DNA of 64,000 nucleotides, taken from assembly GCA_034436015.1 (NCBI GenBank), contig DAOTWG010000031.1, positions 62,001 through 126,000 of the forward strand. Reading direction: 5' to 3'. This document shows positions 27,073 to 35,462 of the stretch, piece by piece; the first letter of the stretch is position 1; each line of letters begins with the position of its first letter. A program made the position numbers and the translations under genes. The notes below the pieces were generated by a model. The model was not told where the DNA came from, made no database searches, and saw only the letters and a list, made by a program, of their open reading frames with translations. The stretch is from DAOTVX01 sp034436015 (GTDB lineage Bacteria; Chloroflexota; Anaerolineae; Anaerolineales; Villigracilaceae).

Positions 27073-27126
27073 GGGCGATTCCCGAGGTCGACGCTGGAGT
27101 CGGAAAACGCGCGACAGAAAGTGCTG

Positions 27127-27157
27127 GTGTCTGGCAGGGCTGAGTCCTGCCAGACAC
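27127..27157. repeat. Perfect 12-bp stem palindrome (REP-like or terminator)
   Basis: GTGTCTGGCAGG (27127-27138), a seven-base loop, then CCTGCCAGACAC (27146-27157). It lies 55 bases after bioY and 137 bases before the receiver/Y1-transposase-like gene. The tail on the plus strand (GATGTTTCC) is only weakly T-rich, so it is either a poor terminator for bioY or a REP-type palindrome. Copy number elsewhere in the genome cannot be seen from here. Confidence 0.75.
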
Positions 27158-27258
27158 GATGTTTCCTGCTCGGTAGTACGTTGTTCGCCGCCGAGCGGGC
27201 CTGGAGGAGTACGCGATTCCTTGCTTGCTTCTGAACGAAAATTCCTCCTTTTTCAGGC

Positions 27259-27287
27259 TTGCATCGATAGCCAGGCCGTGATACACT
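27259..27287 (+). promoter_or_regulatory. Promoter directly abutting the receiver/Y1 fusion gene
   Basis: TTGCAT (27259-27264), a 17-base spacer and TACACT (27282-27287), ending 7 bases before the ATG at 27295. A TATAAA overlaps it at 27287-27292. Start of transcription would fall on or next to the start codon, and no Shine-Dalgarno is present, so a leaderless mRNA is expected. Confidence 0.5.
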
Positions 27288-27294
27288 ATAAACG

Positions 27295-28821
27295 ATGATG
27301 CCGTTGCTGGTTGTGACCTCCGACGCCGCGTTTGGCGAACTTGTCCGTCAAAATCTGGAGGAAACGGGGCGATTTAATGTCAGCGTGCGTAGCAACAGGA
27401 TGGAGGCGGAGGCCTTTTTACGTGCCTATTCCTGTCCTTTGGTTTTCCTCGATGCAGACTTTGAAGAAGCACCATCGCTGATGAAGTCGCTGCCGCGTAT
27501 CCATTCGGCGGTCAAGTTCATTGTGGTGGGAGAGGGCAGACAAATGGACCTAACCGCCGCGAGCAACGTAGCCGGCTATCTGCCCAAGCCTTTCTACTTG
27601 CCCGATTTGTTCGAGACCGTCAACGCTGCCCTTTCTAACATCTCGGCTGAAGAGGAACAGAGAGGGAATAATTTTCCCGTACCTGCCGGTATGCCCTGGC
27701 TGGCCGACGTCAATCGCGCGGCGCAGCACCTGACGCGTCTGACGCTCGAATCCTCGGCTCAGGCGGCTCTGATCGCCCGTCGGCAGGAACTTTGGGCATA
27801 TGCCGGTCAGTTGCCGCAGACAGCGGCGCGCGAACTAGCCGAGACGGTCTCCCGCTACTGGGACGCTCAGAGTGGGAGCGACCTGGTGCGCTTTATTCGC
27901 CTGGAATCGACCAGAGCCGAGCACATGCTTTACGCCACCAGCCTGGGAGCCGACATGGTGTTAGCGTTGGTCTTCGACGCTGAGACCTCCTTCACAACCA
28001 TTCGCACCCAGGCGAATCGCCTTGTTCGCTCCTTATCTGCCTCGTCGCCGGCCGGGGAGGAAGAAGACGAAGGCTTACCGCCGGACCTGACGCCGATTTC
28101 CGAGATTCTGGTGGATGTTCCTCCGCCCAATCCACCGCACGAGACTCAGGCGGAACTACAGATTGGCAACTTGGAATATGATCTCGGGCCTACTCGTCCG
28201 GCGCCTTCCCGTCGGGAAGCCTCTTCCTCCGGCCCGCTCGTCGTCGCTGATTTGAAGAGCCTGTCCTCGGTGAATGAGGCCAGCCTGGAGGATACGGTCG
28301 TCGCACCGGCTCGAACGCGCGAGAGCAGGCCGGAGCGCCACTGGGAGGAGCTGGAGGCCACCGCTCCAAGTCCGACGACAGAACTGGTCCGCAAGATTGT
28401 ACTGGAACCCGTTTCCCCTTCGGCCTATAACCTGACGTACGCCTGCCTGCTGATCCCGCGCTTGGTACAGCATCATCTGACCGGCGATCTGGCCGATAAA
28501 CTCTCGACATGGCTCCCTCACCTCTGTGTGGCATATGGCTGGCGATTAGAATATCTTGCCATTCGTCCCGATTACTTACAGTGGATTGTCAACGTGCCGC
28601 CGCCTACGCCGCCAAGTTATGTCATGCGGGCAGTGCGTCAGCAAACTTCGGCGAGAATTTTCGAGGAGTTTCCGCGCCTCAAAAAAGAGAACCCTTCGGG
28701 CGATTTCTGGGCGCCGGGATACCTGATTATGGGGGGGAGCCAGCCACACCCGCCCCAACTTGTCAAAGACTTTATTACCCAGATACGTCAACGACAAGGA
28801 CTTACAAAACGCTCGCGTTAA
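27295..28821 (+). CDS. Receiver-Roadblock-IS200-transposase-like fusion protein, HUH site lost
   Basis: A 508-residue cytoplasmic protein with three regions. Residues 2-113 resemble a response-regulator receiver: Asp53 at the phosphoacceptor position (LVFLDADF) and Lys98 (YLPKPF) are kept, while only one acidic pocket residue (Asp10) is seen and the Thr/Ser position looks lost. Residues about 146-245 resemble a Roadblock/LC7 domain (LTLESSAQAALIARRQELW). After an acidic, Pro-rich linker (250-375), residues 377-500 match the IS200 Y1 transposase fold: AYNLTYACLLIPRLV, WRLEYLAIRPDYLQWIV, PPTPPSYVMRAV, IFEEFPRL, FWAPGYLIMGG, LVKDFITQ. The HxH metal site is replaced (Tyr427-Leu-Gln429) and the catalytic Tyr is Phe493. 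It is probably a nucleic-acid-binding or structural relic with no strand-transfer activity. polA follows 28 bases later. Confidence 0.72.
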   Translation: MMPLLVVTSDAAFGELVRQNLEETGRFNVSVRSNRMEAEAFLRAYSCPLVFLDADFEEAPSLMKSLPRIHSAVKFIVVGEGRQMDLTAASNVAGYLPKPFYLPDLFETVNAALSNISAEEEQRGNNFPVPAGMPWLADVNRAAQHLTRLTLESSAQAALIARRQELWAYAGQLPQTAARELAETVSRYWDAQSGSDLVRFIRLESTRAEHMLYATSLGADMVLALVFDAETSFTTIRTQANRLVRSLSASSPAGEEEDEGLPPDLTPISEILVDVPPPNPPHETQAELQIGNLEYDLGPTRPAPSRREASSSGPLVVADLKSLSSVNEASLEDTVVAPARTRESRPERHWEELEATAPSPTTELVRKIVLEPVSPSAYNLTYACLLIPRLVQHHLTGDLADKLSTWLPHLCVAYGWRLEYLAIRPDYLQWIVNVPPPTPPSYVMRAVRQQTSARIFEEFPRLKKENPSGDFWAPGYLIMGGSQPHPPQLVKDFITQIRQRQGLTKRSR

Positions 28822-28849
28822 TGCGCGGATAGGGTAGAATTAACGTGCC

Positions 28850-31633
28850 ATGCCTCCTACCCTGTACCTGATCGATGGCCATGCCTTGGCCTATCGGATG
28901 TATTTTGCTTTGACCGGCGGAGGAGCCGGCTCGCGCTGGCAGACCGCCGGCGGCGAACCTACTGCCGGCGTGTATGGGTTTGCCCGCGAGCTTCTGCGCA
29001 TTTACGAACAGGAAAGACCGGATTATCTGGCTGTCGCCTTCGATACCGGGCGGACGTTTCGCGCCGATCTCTTCCCCGATTACAAAGCGACGCGCGCCAA
29101 AATGCCCGACGACCTGCGTCCGCAAATCGAACGCATTCGCGAGCTGGTGGATGCGTTCAATATCCCGCGCCTGGAAGTTGAGGGCTATGAAGCGGACGAT
29201 GTCTTGGGTTCGCTCGCGCGCTGGGCCAGGGAGCAAGGACTGGGCGTCAAGATCATTACGGGTGACCGTGACCTGCTTCAACTAGTGGGTGAGCGCATCG
29301 CCGTCTATGTGGTCGGCGATGATTGCACCTATCTCACCGCGGAGGATGTGATTGCTCGATTAGGCATTCGCCCGGAGCAGCTCGTGGACTACAAGGCCCT
29401 GGCCGGCGATCCGTCGGATAATATTCCCGGCGTGCGCGGCATCGGCGAGAAAACGGCTATCGCGCTGTTGAAGAAATACGGCACGCTGGATGGCGTCTAT
29501 ACCCACCTGGCCACAATTGAGCCGCGCTGGCGCGTCAAGTTGGAGGAGGGGCGCGATTCCGCTTATCTGAGCCGCTCCTTGGCCGCAATCCGCGCGGATT
29601 TACCCCTGCGTATTGACCTGGAACAGGCGCGTCCCCAGGCCTTCGATGCAGCTTGTGTTGAGGCTCTGTTCCGCCGCCTCGAATTCCGCTCGCTGCTTCC
29701 CAAAGTCAGGCGGTTGAGCGACGTCGGCGTGCCCGTTCAACAGTTGAGCCTTTTCGCCCAACCTCCCGCCGGCAACGTTGTCGAACTGGCCGTGCGTATT
29801 CTGTCCAAGCCAGCTCTGACGGTTTACGTAGTGGATACCCCGGAAAAACTTTCCTCTTTGATCAGTACTCTCCAACACGCGCCTGTCGTTGCTCTGGATA
29901 CCGAGACTACCTCTACCGAGCCAATGCTGGCAGAGTTGGTAGGCATTGCGTTGGCCGTGCAGGAAGGGGAAGGATATTATATCCCTCTTGGTCATCATCA
30001 AGGGCAACAGCTCTCGCGTGAGGCCGTGCTCACTGCCTTACGCGCCTCATTGACCGATTCGACTGTTCCGAAAATAGGGCATCATCTCAAATACGATTAC
30101 ATTGTTCTGGCGCGGCAAGGATTACGCGTCCAGCCGCTGGCGTTTGATACCATGATTGCGGAATGGGTATTGAATCCCGATTCACATAACCTGGGCCTGA
30201 AAAACCTGGCCGCTGCTCGGCTTGGGGTGGAGATGACCCCTATTCAGGATTTAATCGGCGCCGGCCGAAATCAACGTTCTATGGCCAGCGTCGCCATTGA
30301 GGAGGTAGCCCCCTACGCTGTTGCTGATGCTGAAATTACTCTTCGCCTCCGGCCGTTGCTGGAAGCCGAATTGCAGCATTTCCCCAAACTTTCTGCCCTC
30401 TTTGCAGAAATCGAAATGCCGCTCGTTCCCGTGCTTGCCGAGATGGAGATGGCCGGCGTTGCTCTCGATCGCGAGTTTTTCGCTTCTTTCTCGCGCGAAC
30501 TGGCAGAACGCATGAGCGCAATGGAACAGCAAGTGTACGCCATCGTGGGCAAGACTTTCAACCTGAATTCCACCCAGCAACTCTCGGATGTGCTGTTCAA
30601 TATTCTGCATCTCACGCCGCCTGACCGCGGCCGTAAGACCGCCGCCGGACACTACTCTACCGCGGCTGGCGTGTTGGAAGCCATGAGAGGGCAACATTCG
30701 GTGGTAGACCTGGTGTTGGAGTACCGTGAACTGGCCAAGTTGAAGAGCACCTACGTGGACGCGTTGCCGGCGCAAATTCATCCTCAAACCGGCCGTGTGC
30801 ATACTTCGTTCAGCCAGACTGCTGTGGTAACAGGACGACTTTCCTCATCGAACCCCAACTTACAGAACATTCCGACTCGCAGTGAACTTGGCCGTCTTGT
30901 GCGGCGTGGATTTGTTGCCGCGCCGGGCCATGTGTTGCTTTCGCTCGACTACTCCCAAATCGAGCTGCGTGTAGTCGCCTGCATGGCCGGCGATGAAGCT
31001 ATGATGAGTGCCTTTCGCGCCGGGCAGGACATTCACGCCGCTACCGCTGCTGCTATCTACGGCGTCCCACTCGAAGCGGTGACCAAAGAGCAACGTCGCC
31101 ACGCCAAAGCCATTAATTTTGGCCTCATCTACGGCATGTCGGCCTATGGCCTGACGCGCGCTACCGATCTGACCCTTGCCGAAGCGGAAGAGTTCGTCAG
31201 GGCGTATTTCCGGCAGTTTCCTGCGGCCAAAAAGTACCTGGACGATCTTCGCCAACAGGCGCGTGAGCAAGGGTACGTGGAAACGCTTCTTGGCCGCCGT
31301 CGCTACTTTCCCAGCCTCAAAAGCCCCTTGAATCAAGCCGCGCGTAACCGTGAGGAACGCGAGGCGATTAATGCCCCCATCCAAGGCACAGCCGCTGATA
31401 TAATGAAGATAGCCATGATTCGCATTCCGCCAGCGTTGCGTAACGCCGGCCTGCGCGGACGAATGTTGCTTCAGGTGCACGATGAACTGGTGCTGGAATG
31501 CCCGCGCCAGGAACTAAAGGAAACCGCGCGCGTGGTGAGCGAGGTTATGGAAAACGCTTACTCCTTGCCGGTTCCCCTCGCCACCGAGGCGCGCTGGGGC
31601 TTGAATTGGGACGAACTACAGCCCGTTGCATGA
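28850..31633 (+). CDS. polA: DNA polymerase I
   Basis: Fills gaps and removes RNA primers during replication and repair. All three domains of the 927-residue protein are present. The 5' nuclease domain (1-about 300) has LIDGHALAYR, FDTGRTFR, EGYEADD and TGDRDLLQLV. The 3'-5' exonuclease domain has VALDTETTSTEPML, KIGHHLKYD and YAVADAEIT, with catalytic acids kept. The polymerase domain has DYSQIELRV, KAINFGLIYGMSAYGL and QVHDELVLE. The exonuclease acids suggest proofreading is active. A TAGAAT box (28835-28840) ends 9 bases before the ATG, giving a very short leader. The gene starts 28 bases after the preceding fusion gene. Confidence 0.97.
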   Translation: MPPTLYLIDGHALAYRMYFALTGGGAGSRWQTAGGEPTAGVYGFARELLRIYEQERPDYLAVAFDTGRTFRADLFPDYKATRAKMPDDLRPQIERIRELVDAFNIPRLEVEGYEADDVLGSLARWAREQGLGVKIITGDRDLLQLVGERIAVYVVGDDCTYLTAEDVIARLGIRPEQLVDYKALAGDPSDNIPGVRGIGEKTAIALLKKYGTLDGVYTHLATIEPRWRVKLEEGRDSAYLSRSLAAIRADLPLRIDLEQARPQAFDAACVEALFRRLEFRSLLPKVRRLSDVGVPVQQLSLFAQPPAGNVVELAVRILSKPALTVYVVDTPEKLSSLISTLQHAPVVALDTETTSTEPMLAELVGIALAVQEGEGYYIPLGHHQGQQLSREAVLTALRASLTDSTVPKIGHHLKYDYIVLARQGLRVQPLAFDTMIAEWVLNPDSHNLGLKNLAAARLGVEMTPIQDLIGAGRNQRSMASVAIEEVAPYAVADAEITLRLRPLLEAELQHFPKLSALFAEIEMPLVPVLAEMEMAGVALDREFFASFSRELAERMSAMEQQVYAIVGKTFNLNSTQQLSDVLFNILHLTPPDRGRKTAAGHYSTAAGVLEAMRGQHSVVDLVLEYRELAKLKSTYVDALPAQIHPQTGRVHTSFSQTAVVTGRLSSSNPNLQNIPTRSELGRLVRRGFVAAPGHVLLSLDYSQIELRVVACMAGDEAMMSAFRAGQDIHAATAAAIYGVPLEAVTKEQRRHAKAINFGLIYGMSAYGLTRATDLTLAEAEEFVRAYFRQFPAAKKYLDDLRQQAREQGYVETLLGRRRYFPSLKSPLNQAARNREEREAINAPIQGTAADIMKIAMIRIPPALRNAGLRGRMLLQVHDELVLECPRQELKETARVVSEVMENAYSLPVPLATEARWGLNWDELQPVA

Positions 31634-31690
31634 GGGACCCCTCCAGGGATAGCGAGATATGGCATACTTTGCAAGGCAGGCGAGTGCGAT

Positions 31691-34015
31691 ATGAGTGGAC
31701 GCGAGGATATCTTTCAAAAAGCAATGAGTCAGGGACACTCGGCGGCCTGGGACCAGCAATGGGAAAAGGCTGTGGAGGCGTATCAGCGCGCGCTGGCAGA
31801 GTTCCCTGATAGTCCGCAGGCGTTAACTAGCCTGGGGCTGGCGCTTGTTCAGTTGCAACGGTACGATGAGGCGCTGAAAGCCTATCAGCAGGCCGCGCGC
31901 GCTGCTCCTGAGGATCCTATCCCCTGGGAGAGGGTGGGACAGTTGCAGGAACGTCTGGGTGAACTGCAGAAAGCCGTCCAGGCATTCTGGAAAGCGGCGG
32001 ATCTCTATGTGAAATCGGGTGATACGAACAAAGCCATTGAGAACTGGAAACGTATCACGGTGCTTGACCCGGAATATATTGGCGCCTATACGAATCTTGC
32101 CCTGGTCTATGAGAAACTAGGCCGACCTGCCGAATCGGCGACAGCATACCTGGCGGCCGCCAGTTTGCTGCAGCATGCCGGCAATCTTGAGAAAGCAAAG
32201 AACATGCTTGGTCATGCACAACGCCTGATGCCCAACAGCACCGAAGTGCGTCAGGCGTTAACCCTGATGCAAAGCGGTCGTCCTTTGCCCAAGCCGCAGC
32301 GTCCTAAGGGCGGTACGGCGCCCCTGCTCATGGCGCAGGTTCGACGCAGCAGCGCCGCTATTCCCACTGAGCGCCAGGTTGATCCGGTCGCGGAGGCGCG
32401 GCGAAAGGCAATCACCCGTTTGGCGGAAATCCTCTTCGAGTTTTCCGAGGAGGGGGAGGAGCAAGCCACAGCCGCCGGTCGGCGCGGCATGCAAGCGATT
32501 GTCAAAGGCACCGGCCCGCTCTCGTTGCAAACCGGCGAGAAGACGAAAATCTTGCTTCATCTCAGTCAAGCCATCGAAGCGCAAACCAGCGGGCAGGATG
32601 CGCAGGCTATTGAGGAGATGGAGCGGGCATTGGCCGCCGGCTTCAAAGATTCCGCCATTTACTACGATCTCGGCCTGCTTTACTTTCAGCGTGGGCGCCT
32701 GGAAAGCGCGTTGCGTTACCTGCAACATGCCGTCCATCACTCCGATTACGCCATGCCGGCGCGCTTGATCATGGGACAGATCCTGCGCCAGATGAAGCGC
32801 CTGCCGGAGGCTGTCGTCGAGTACATGGAAGCGCTGAAGATTGCTGACTCCGCGGTCATCGAATCGGAACAGGCGGCCGAGCTGCGTCAATTGTACGAGC
32901 CGTTGATAGAAGCGCAATCGCAGCAGAACGACCCCGAGGCGCAGGAGAGATTGTGCCGGTCCATTCACGATTTACTCATGCGCCCGAACTGGCGCGCCGA
33001 ACTATCGCAGGCGCGGCAACAACTTCCCGAACCACCGCCCGGTGCGCCTCCTCTACCTTTGGCAGAGATGCTGACGCAGGCTCAGAGCAGTCAGGTCGTG
33101 GAGGCCATTAGCCAGGTCAACCGCCTGTTGCAAGAAGGTCACCTGCGTTCCGCCATGGAACTGGCTTTCGATGCGATCGAGTATGCGCCGACCTATCTTC
33201 CTCTCCATACCCTGATCGGCGAGATTCTCGTCCGTCAGGGAAATAGGCAGGATGCGCTCACGAAGTTCGAGGTGGTAGCCCATAGCTACAGTGTGCGCGG
33301 CGAGGCAAGCCAAGCCGTCAACTTGCTGCGGCGCGTGGTCCAACTCGCCCCCATGGATCTGGCTGCCCGAACGCGCCTGATCGATCAGTTGATCGCGCGT
33401 GGCCAGGTTGATGAGGCTCTCGCCGAATATCTAGAACTAGCCGAGACATATTACCGCCTGGCCGAACTGGATCTGGCGCGCAAGACCTATGCTAGTGCTT
33501 TGCGTCAGGCACAACAAAGCGCCACCAACCGTAGCTGGAGCTTGCAAATTTTGCGCCGTATGGCCGATATCGACATCCAGAGACTGGATTGGCGGCAGGC
33601 ATTGCGTATCTACGAACAAATCCGTACCCTCCAGCCGGACGATCTGGATAGTCGGAAACACATCATTGAATTGAATCTGCGACTCAACCAGGTTTCTCAG
33701 GCCGAGGCCGAACTGGGGAATTACCTGGATTATCTGGAGAGCAACAGACGTCGCGCGGAAGCCATAGACCTGCTTGAAGCCCTCGTTGAGGAGAATCCCT
33801 CGCAACCCCTGCTACGTTCGCACCTAGCAGAAGAATACCGCCGTGTTGGCCGCGTGCAGGATGCCGTCGAACAACTGGATGCCCTCGGCGAGCTACTGTT
33901 GGACGCTGGCGACAAGACTGGCGCGATTCGCGCCCTGCAAGCGATTATCGCCCTGAATCCTCCGAATGTGGCCGATTTTCGGGCGGCTCTCAATCAACTG
34001 CAAGGAGCAACCTGA
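31691..34015 (+). CDS. Tetratricopeptide-repeat protein
   Basis: A 774-residue soluble protein made mostly of TPR helices. The N-terminal repeats are clear (WEKAVEAYQRALAEFPDSPQA, then YDEALKAYQQAARAAPEDP). A linker rich in Pro/Lys near residues 195-240 separates two TPR blocks, and further repeats run to the end (VDEALAEYLELAETYYRLAELDLA; VQDAVEQLDALGELLLDAG). It probably serves as a protein-interaction scaffold; partners are unknown. No signal peptide is visible. It starts 57 bases after polA, with CATACT near 31663 as a possible -10. The next gene, for a secreted peptidase, follows after 25 bases. Confidence 0.85.
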   Translation: MSGREDIFQKAMSQGHSAAWDQQWEKAVEAYQRALAEFPDSPQALTSLGLALVQLQRYDEALKAYQQAARAAPEDPIPWERVGQLQERLGELQKAVQAFWKAADLYVKSGDTNKAIENWKRITVLDPEYIGAYTNLALVYEKLGRPAESATAYLAAASLLQHAGNLEKAKNMLGHAQRLMPNSTEVRQALTLMQSGRPLPKPQRPKGGTAPLLMAQVRRSSAAIPTERQVDPVAEARRKAITRLAEILFEFSEEGEEQATAAGRRGMQAIVKGTGPLSLQTGEKTKILLHLSQAIEAQTSGQDAQAIEEMERALAAGFKDSAIYYDLGLLYFQRGRLESALRYLQHAVHHSDYAMPARLIMGQILRQMKRLPEAVVEYMEALKIADSAVIESEQAAELRQLYEPLIEAQSQQNDPEAQERLCRSIHDLLMRPNWRAELSQARQQLPEPPPGAPPLPLAEMLTQAQSSQVVEAISQVNRLLQEGHLRSAMELAFDAIEYAPTYLPLHTLIGEILVRQGNRQDALTKFEVVAHSYSVRGEASQAVNLLRRVVQLAPMDLAARTRLIDQLIARGQVDEALAEYLELAETYYRLAELDLARKTYASALRQAQQSATNRSWSLQILRRMADIDIQRLDWRQALRIYEQIRTLQPDDLDSRKHIIELNLRLNQVSQAEAELGNYLDYLESNRRRAEAIDLLEALVEENPSQPLLRSHLAEEYRRVGRVQDAVEQLDALGELLLDAGDKTGAIRALQAIIALNPPNVADFRAALNQLQGAT

Positions 34016-34040
34016 AACTGGGTTTGTCCTGGAGTTGCCC

Positions 34041-35462
34041 ATGAGAGGACACTTTGCGCCTGTCCTCATCGCCTTTGTGGTTTGCTTGTTGTCGATCGCG
34101 CCCACGGCCCATGCCCAGGGTGGCATCGAGATCGGGGAGGACAAGGCTGCGCTGAACTTTCCTGAGAGCGTCACCTTCCTGGCTGCCTTCACTGCTCCTG
34201 CAGACATCAAGTCGGTAGTTCTGGAATATGGCGTGGAACAGCGGACTTGTGGCGTAGTTGTTGCCAAAGCCTTTCCCGCATTCACGCCGGCTGCCAGCGT
34301 CACCGTGCAGTGGACATGGGAAATGCGCCAGTCTGGCTCGCTGCCGCCGGGCGCAACCCTTTGGTGGCGCTGGCGCGTCCAGGGCGCGGATGGTCAGGAG
34401 TACACTACCCCACAACAGAACATTCTTTGGCTAGACGAGATTCACGATTGGAAAACGGTCGGTGGAGGCAATATTCGCCTCCACTACTATGCCGGCAGCG
34501 AGAAGTTTGCTACGGCGCTGCACCAAGCCGCGGTGGACGCGCTCAACCGTCTGAAGCAGGATGTTGGTATCCGACCTGAAAAGGCAGTGGATATTTACAT
34601 CTATGCCACAACCAGCGACATGCGAGAGGCAGTCCTTTATGAACCCGGCTGGGCCGGCGGACAGGCTTACCCGGAACATAACATTGTCATCATTGGTGTC
34701 GCGCCGGAAGACCTCGAGTGGGGAAAACGCGCGGTAGCCCATGAATTGACTCACGTTCTTATTGGGCAGCGCGCCTTTTCCTGTCTTGGTTCGTTGCCTA
34801 CCTGGTTGAGCGAAGGGCTGGCCATGTATGGCGAGGGCGGCCTAGAAACCTATCAGCAAGACCTGTTGAATCAGGCAATCGCCGGCGACACGCTCATCCC
34901 CCTGCGCGCGCTGACCGGTGGCTTTTCTGAGGAAAGCACACGTGCAACACTTTCCTATGCCCAGTCCTATAGCGTGGTTGCTTTTCTCATTCGCCAGTAT
35001 GGGCGAGCAAGGATGGATAGCCTGCTTTCCCGTTTGAGTGAGGGCAGCACCGTGGACGAGGCGCTCCAAGCTGTCTATAGCTTGGATACCGATGGCCTGG
35101 AGGATGCCTGGCGCAAGGCAATTCACGCCCGTCCCCGCGCTGGCGGCGCGCAACCGACTCCACGGCCGACTCCTACGGCGGTTCCGACCATCGCTCCCAT
35201 CTCCGGCGTCCCGGCAGCCTCTGTGAACAGTCCAACGCCGTTGCCTACCTTGCCTCGCCCAACCGTCACCCCTGGGGAATCGCCGCCCGCTGCCGACAAG
35301 GCGGCGACGAGTACGCCGGCGGCTTTCGGCTTTCCCTTCCAACTTGACAAGGGAATCGCCACTTTTGTTGGACTTGCGGTTGCTTGTTGCGTGATTGCCC
35401 TGCTGGCGATCGGTATCCCTGTCCTTGTCACCTTGCGTCGTCGCAGAAGGAAGGCCTCATGA
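34041..35462 (+). CDS. Membrane-anchored gluzincin metallopeptidase (peptidase MA-like)
   Basis: A 473-residue protein with a cleavable signal peptide (ends near AHAQ). A beta-sandwich-like N-terminal domain comes first, followed by a zinc peptidase domain with VAHELTHVLIG (HExxH) and the third ligand in WLSEGLAMYGEGG, typical of Peptidase_MA-like gluzincins. A Pro/Thr-rich spacer (about residues 365-435) follows, and a C-terminal membrane helix with a basic tail (LVTLRRRRRKAS) holds it on the outer face of the membrane. The ATG at 34041 follows GGAG. Its TGA overlaps the start of the next gene (ATGA at 35459-35462), so peptidase and solute-binding protein are made together. Confidence 0.83.
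   Translation: MRGHFAPVLIAFVVCLLSIAPTAHAQGGIEIGEDKAALNFPESVTFLAAFTAPADIKSVVLEYGVEQRTCGVVVAKAFPAFTPAASVTVQWTWEMRQSGSLPPGATLWWRWRVQGADGQEYTTPQQNILWLDEIHDWKTVGGGNIRLHYYAGSEKFATALHQAAVDALNRLKQDVGIRPEKAVDIYIYATTSDMREAVLYEPGWAGGQAYPEHNIVIIGVAPEDLEWGKRAVAHELTHVLIGQRAFSCLGSLPTWLSEGLAMYGEGGLETYQQDLLNQAIAGDTLIPLRALTGGFSEESTRATLSYAQSYSVVAFLIRQYGRARMDSLLSRLSEGSTVDEALQAVYSLDTDGLEDAWRKAIHARPRAGGAQPTPRPTPTAVPTIAPISGVPAASVNSPTPLPTLPRPTVTPGESPPAADKAATSTPAAFGFPFQLDKGIATFVGLAVACCVIALLAIGIPVLVTLRRRRRKAS

Noticed and set aside
27295..28821. An active IS200/IS605 insertion sequence
   Set aside because: Catalytic His and Tyr positions are substituted, the domain is fused to signalling domains, and no element ends or TnpB gene are nearby.
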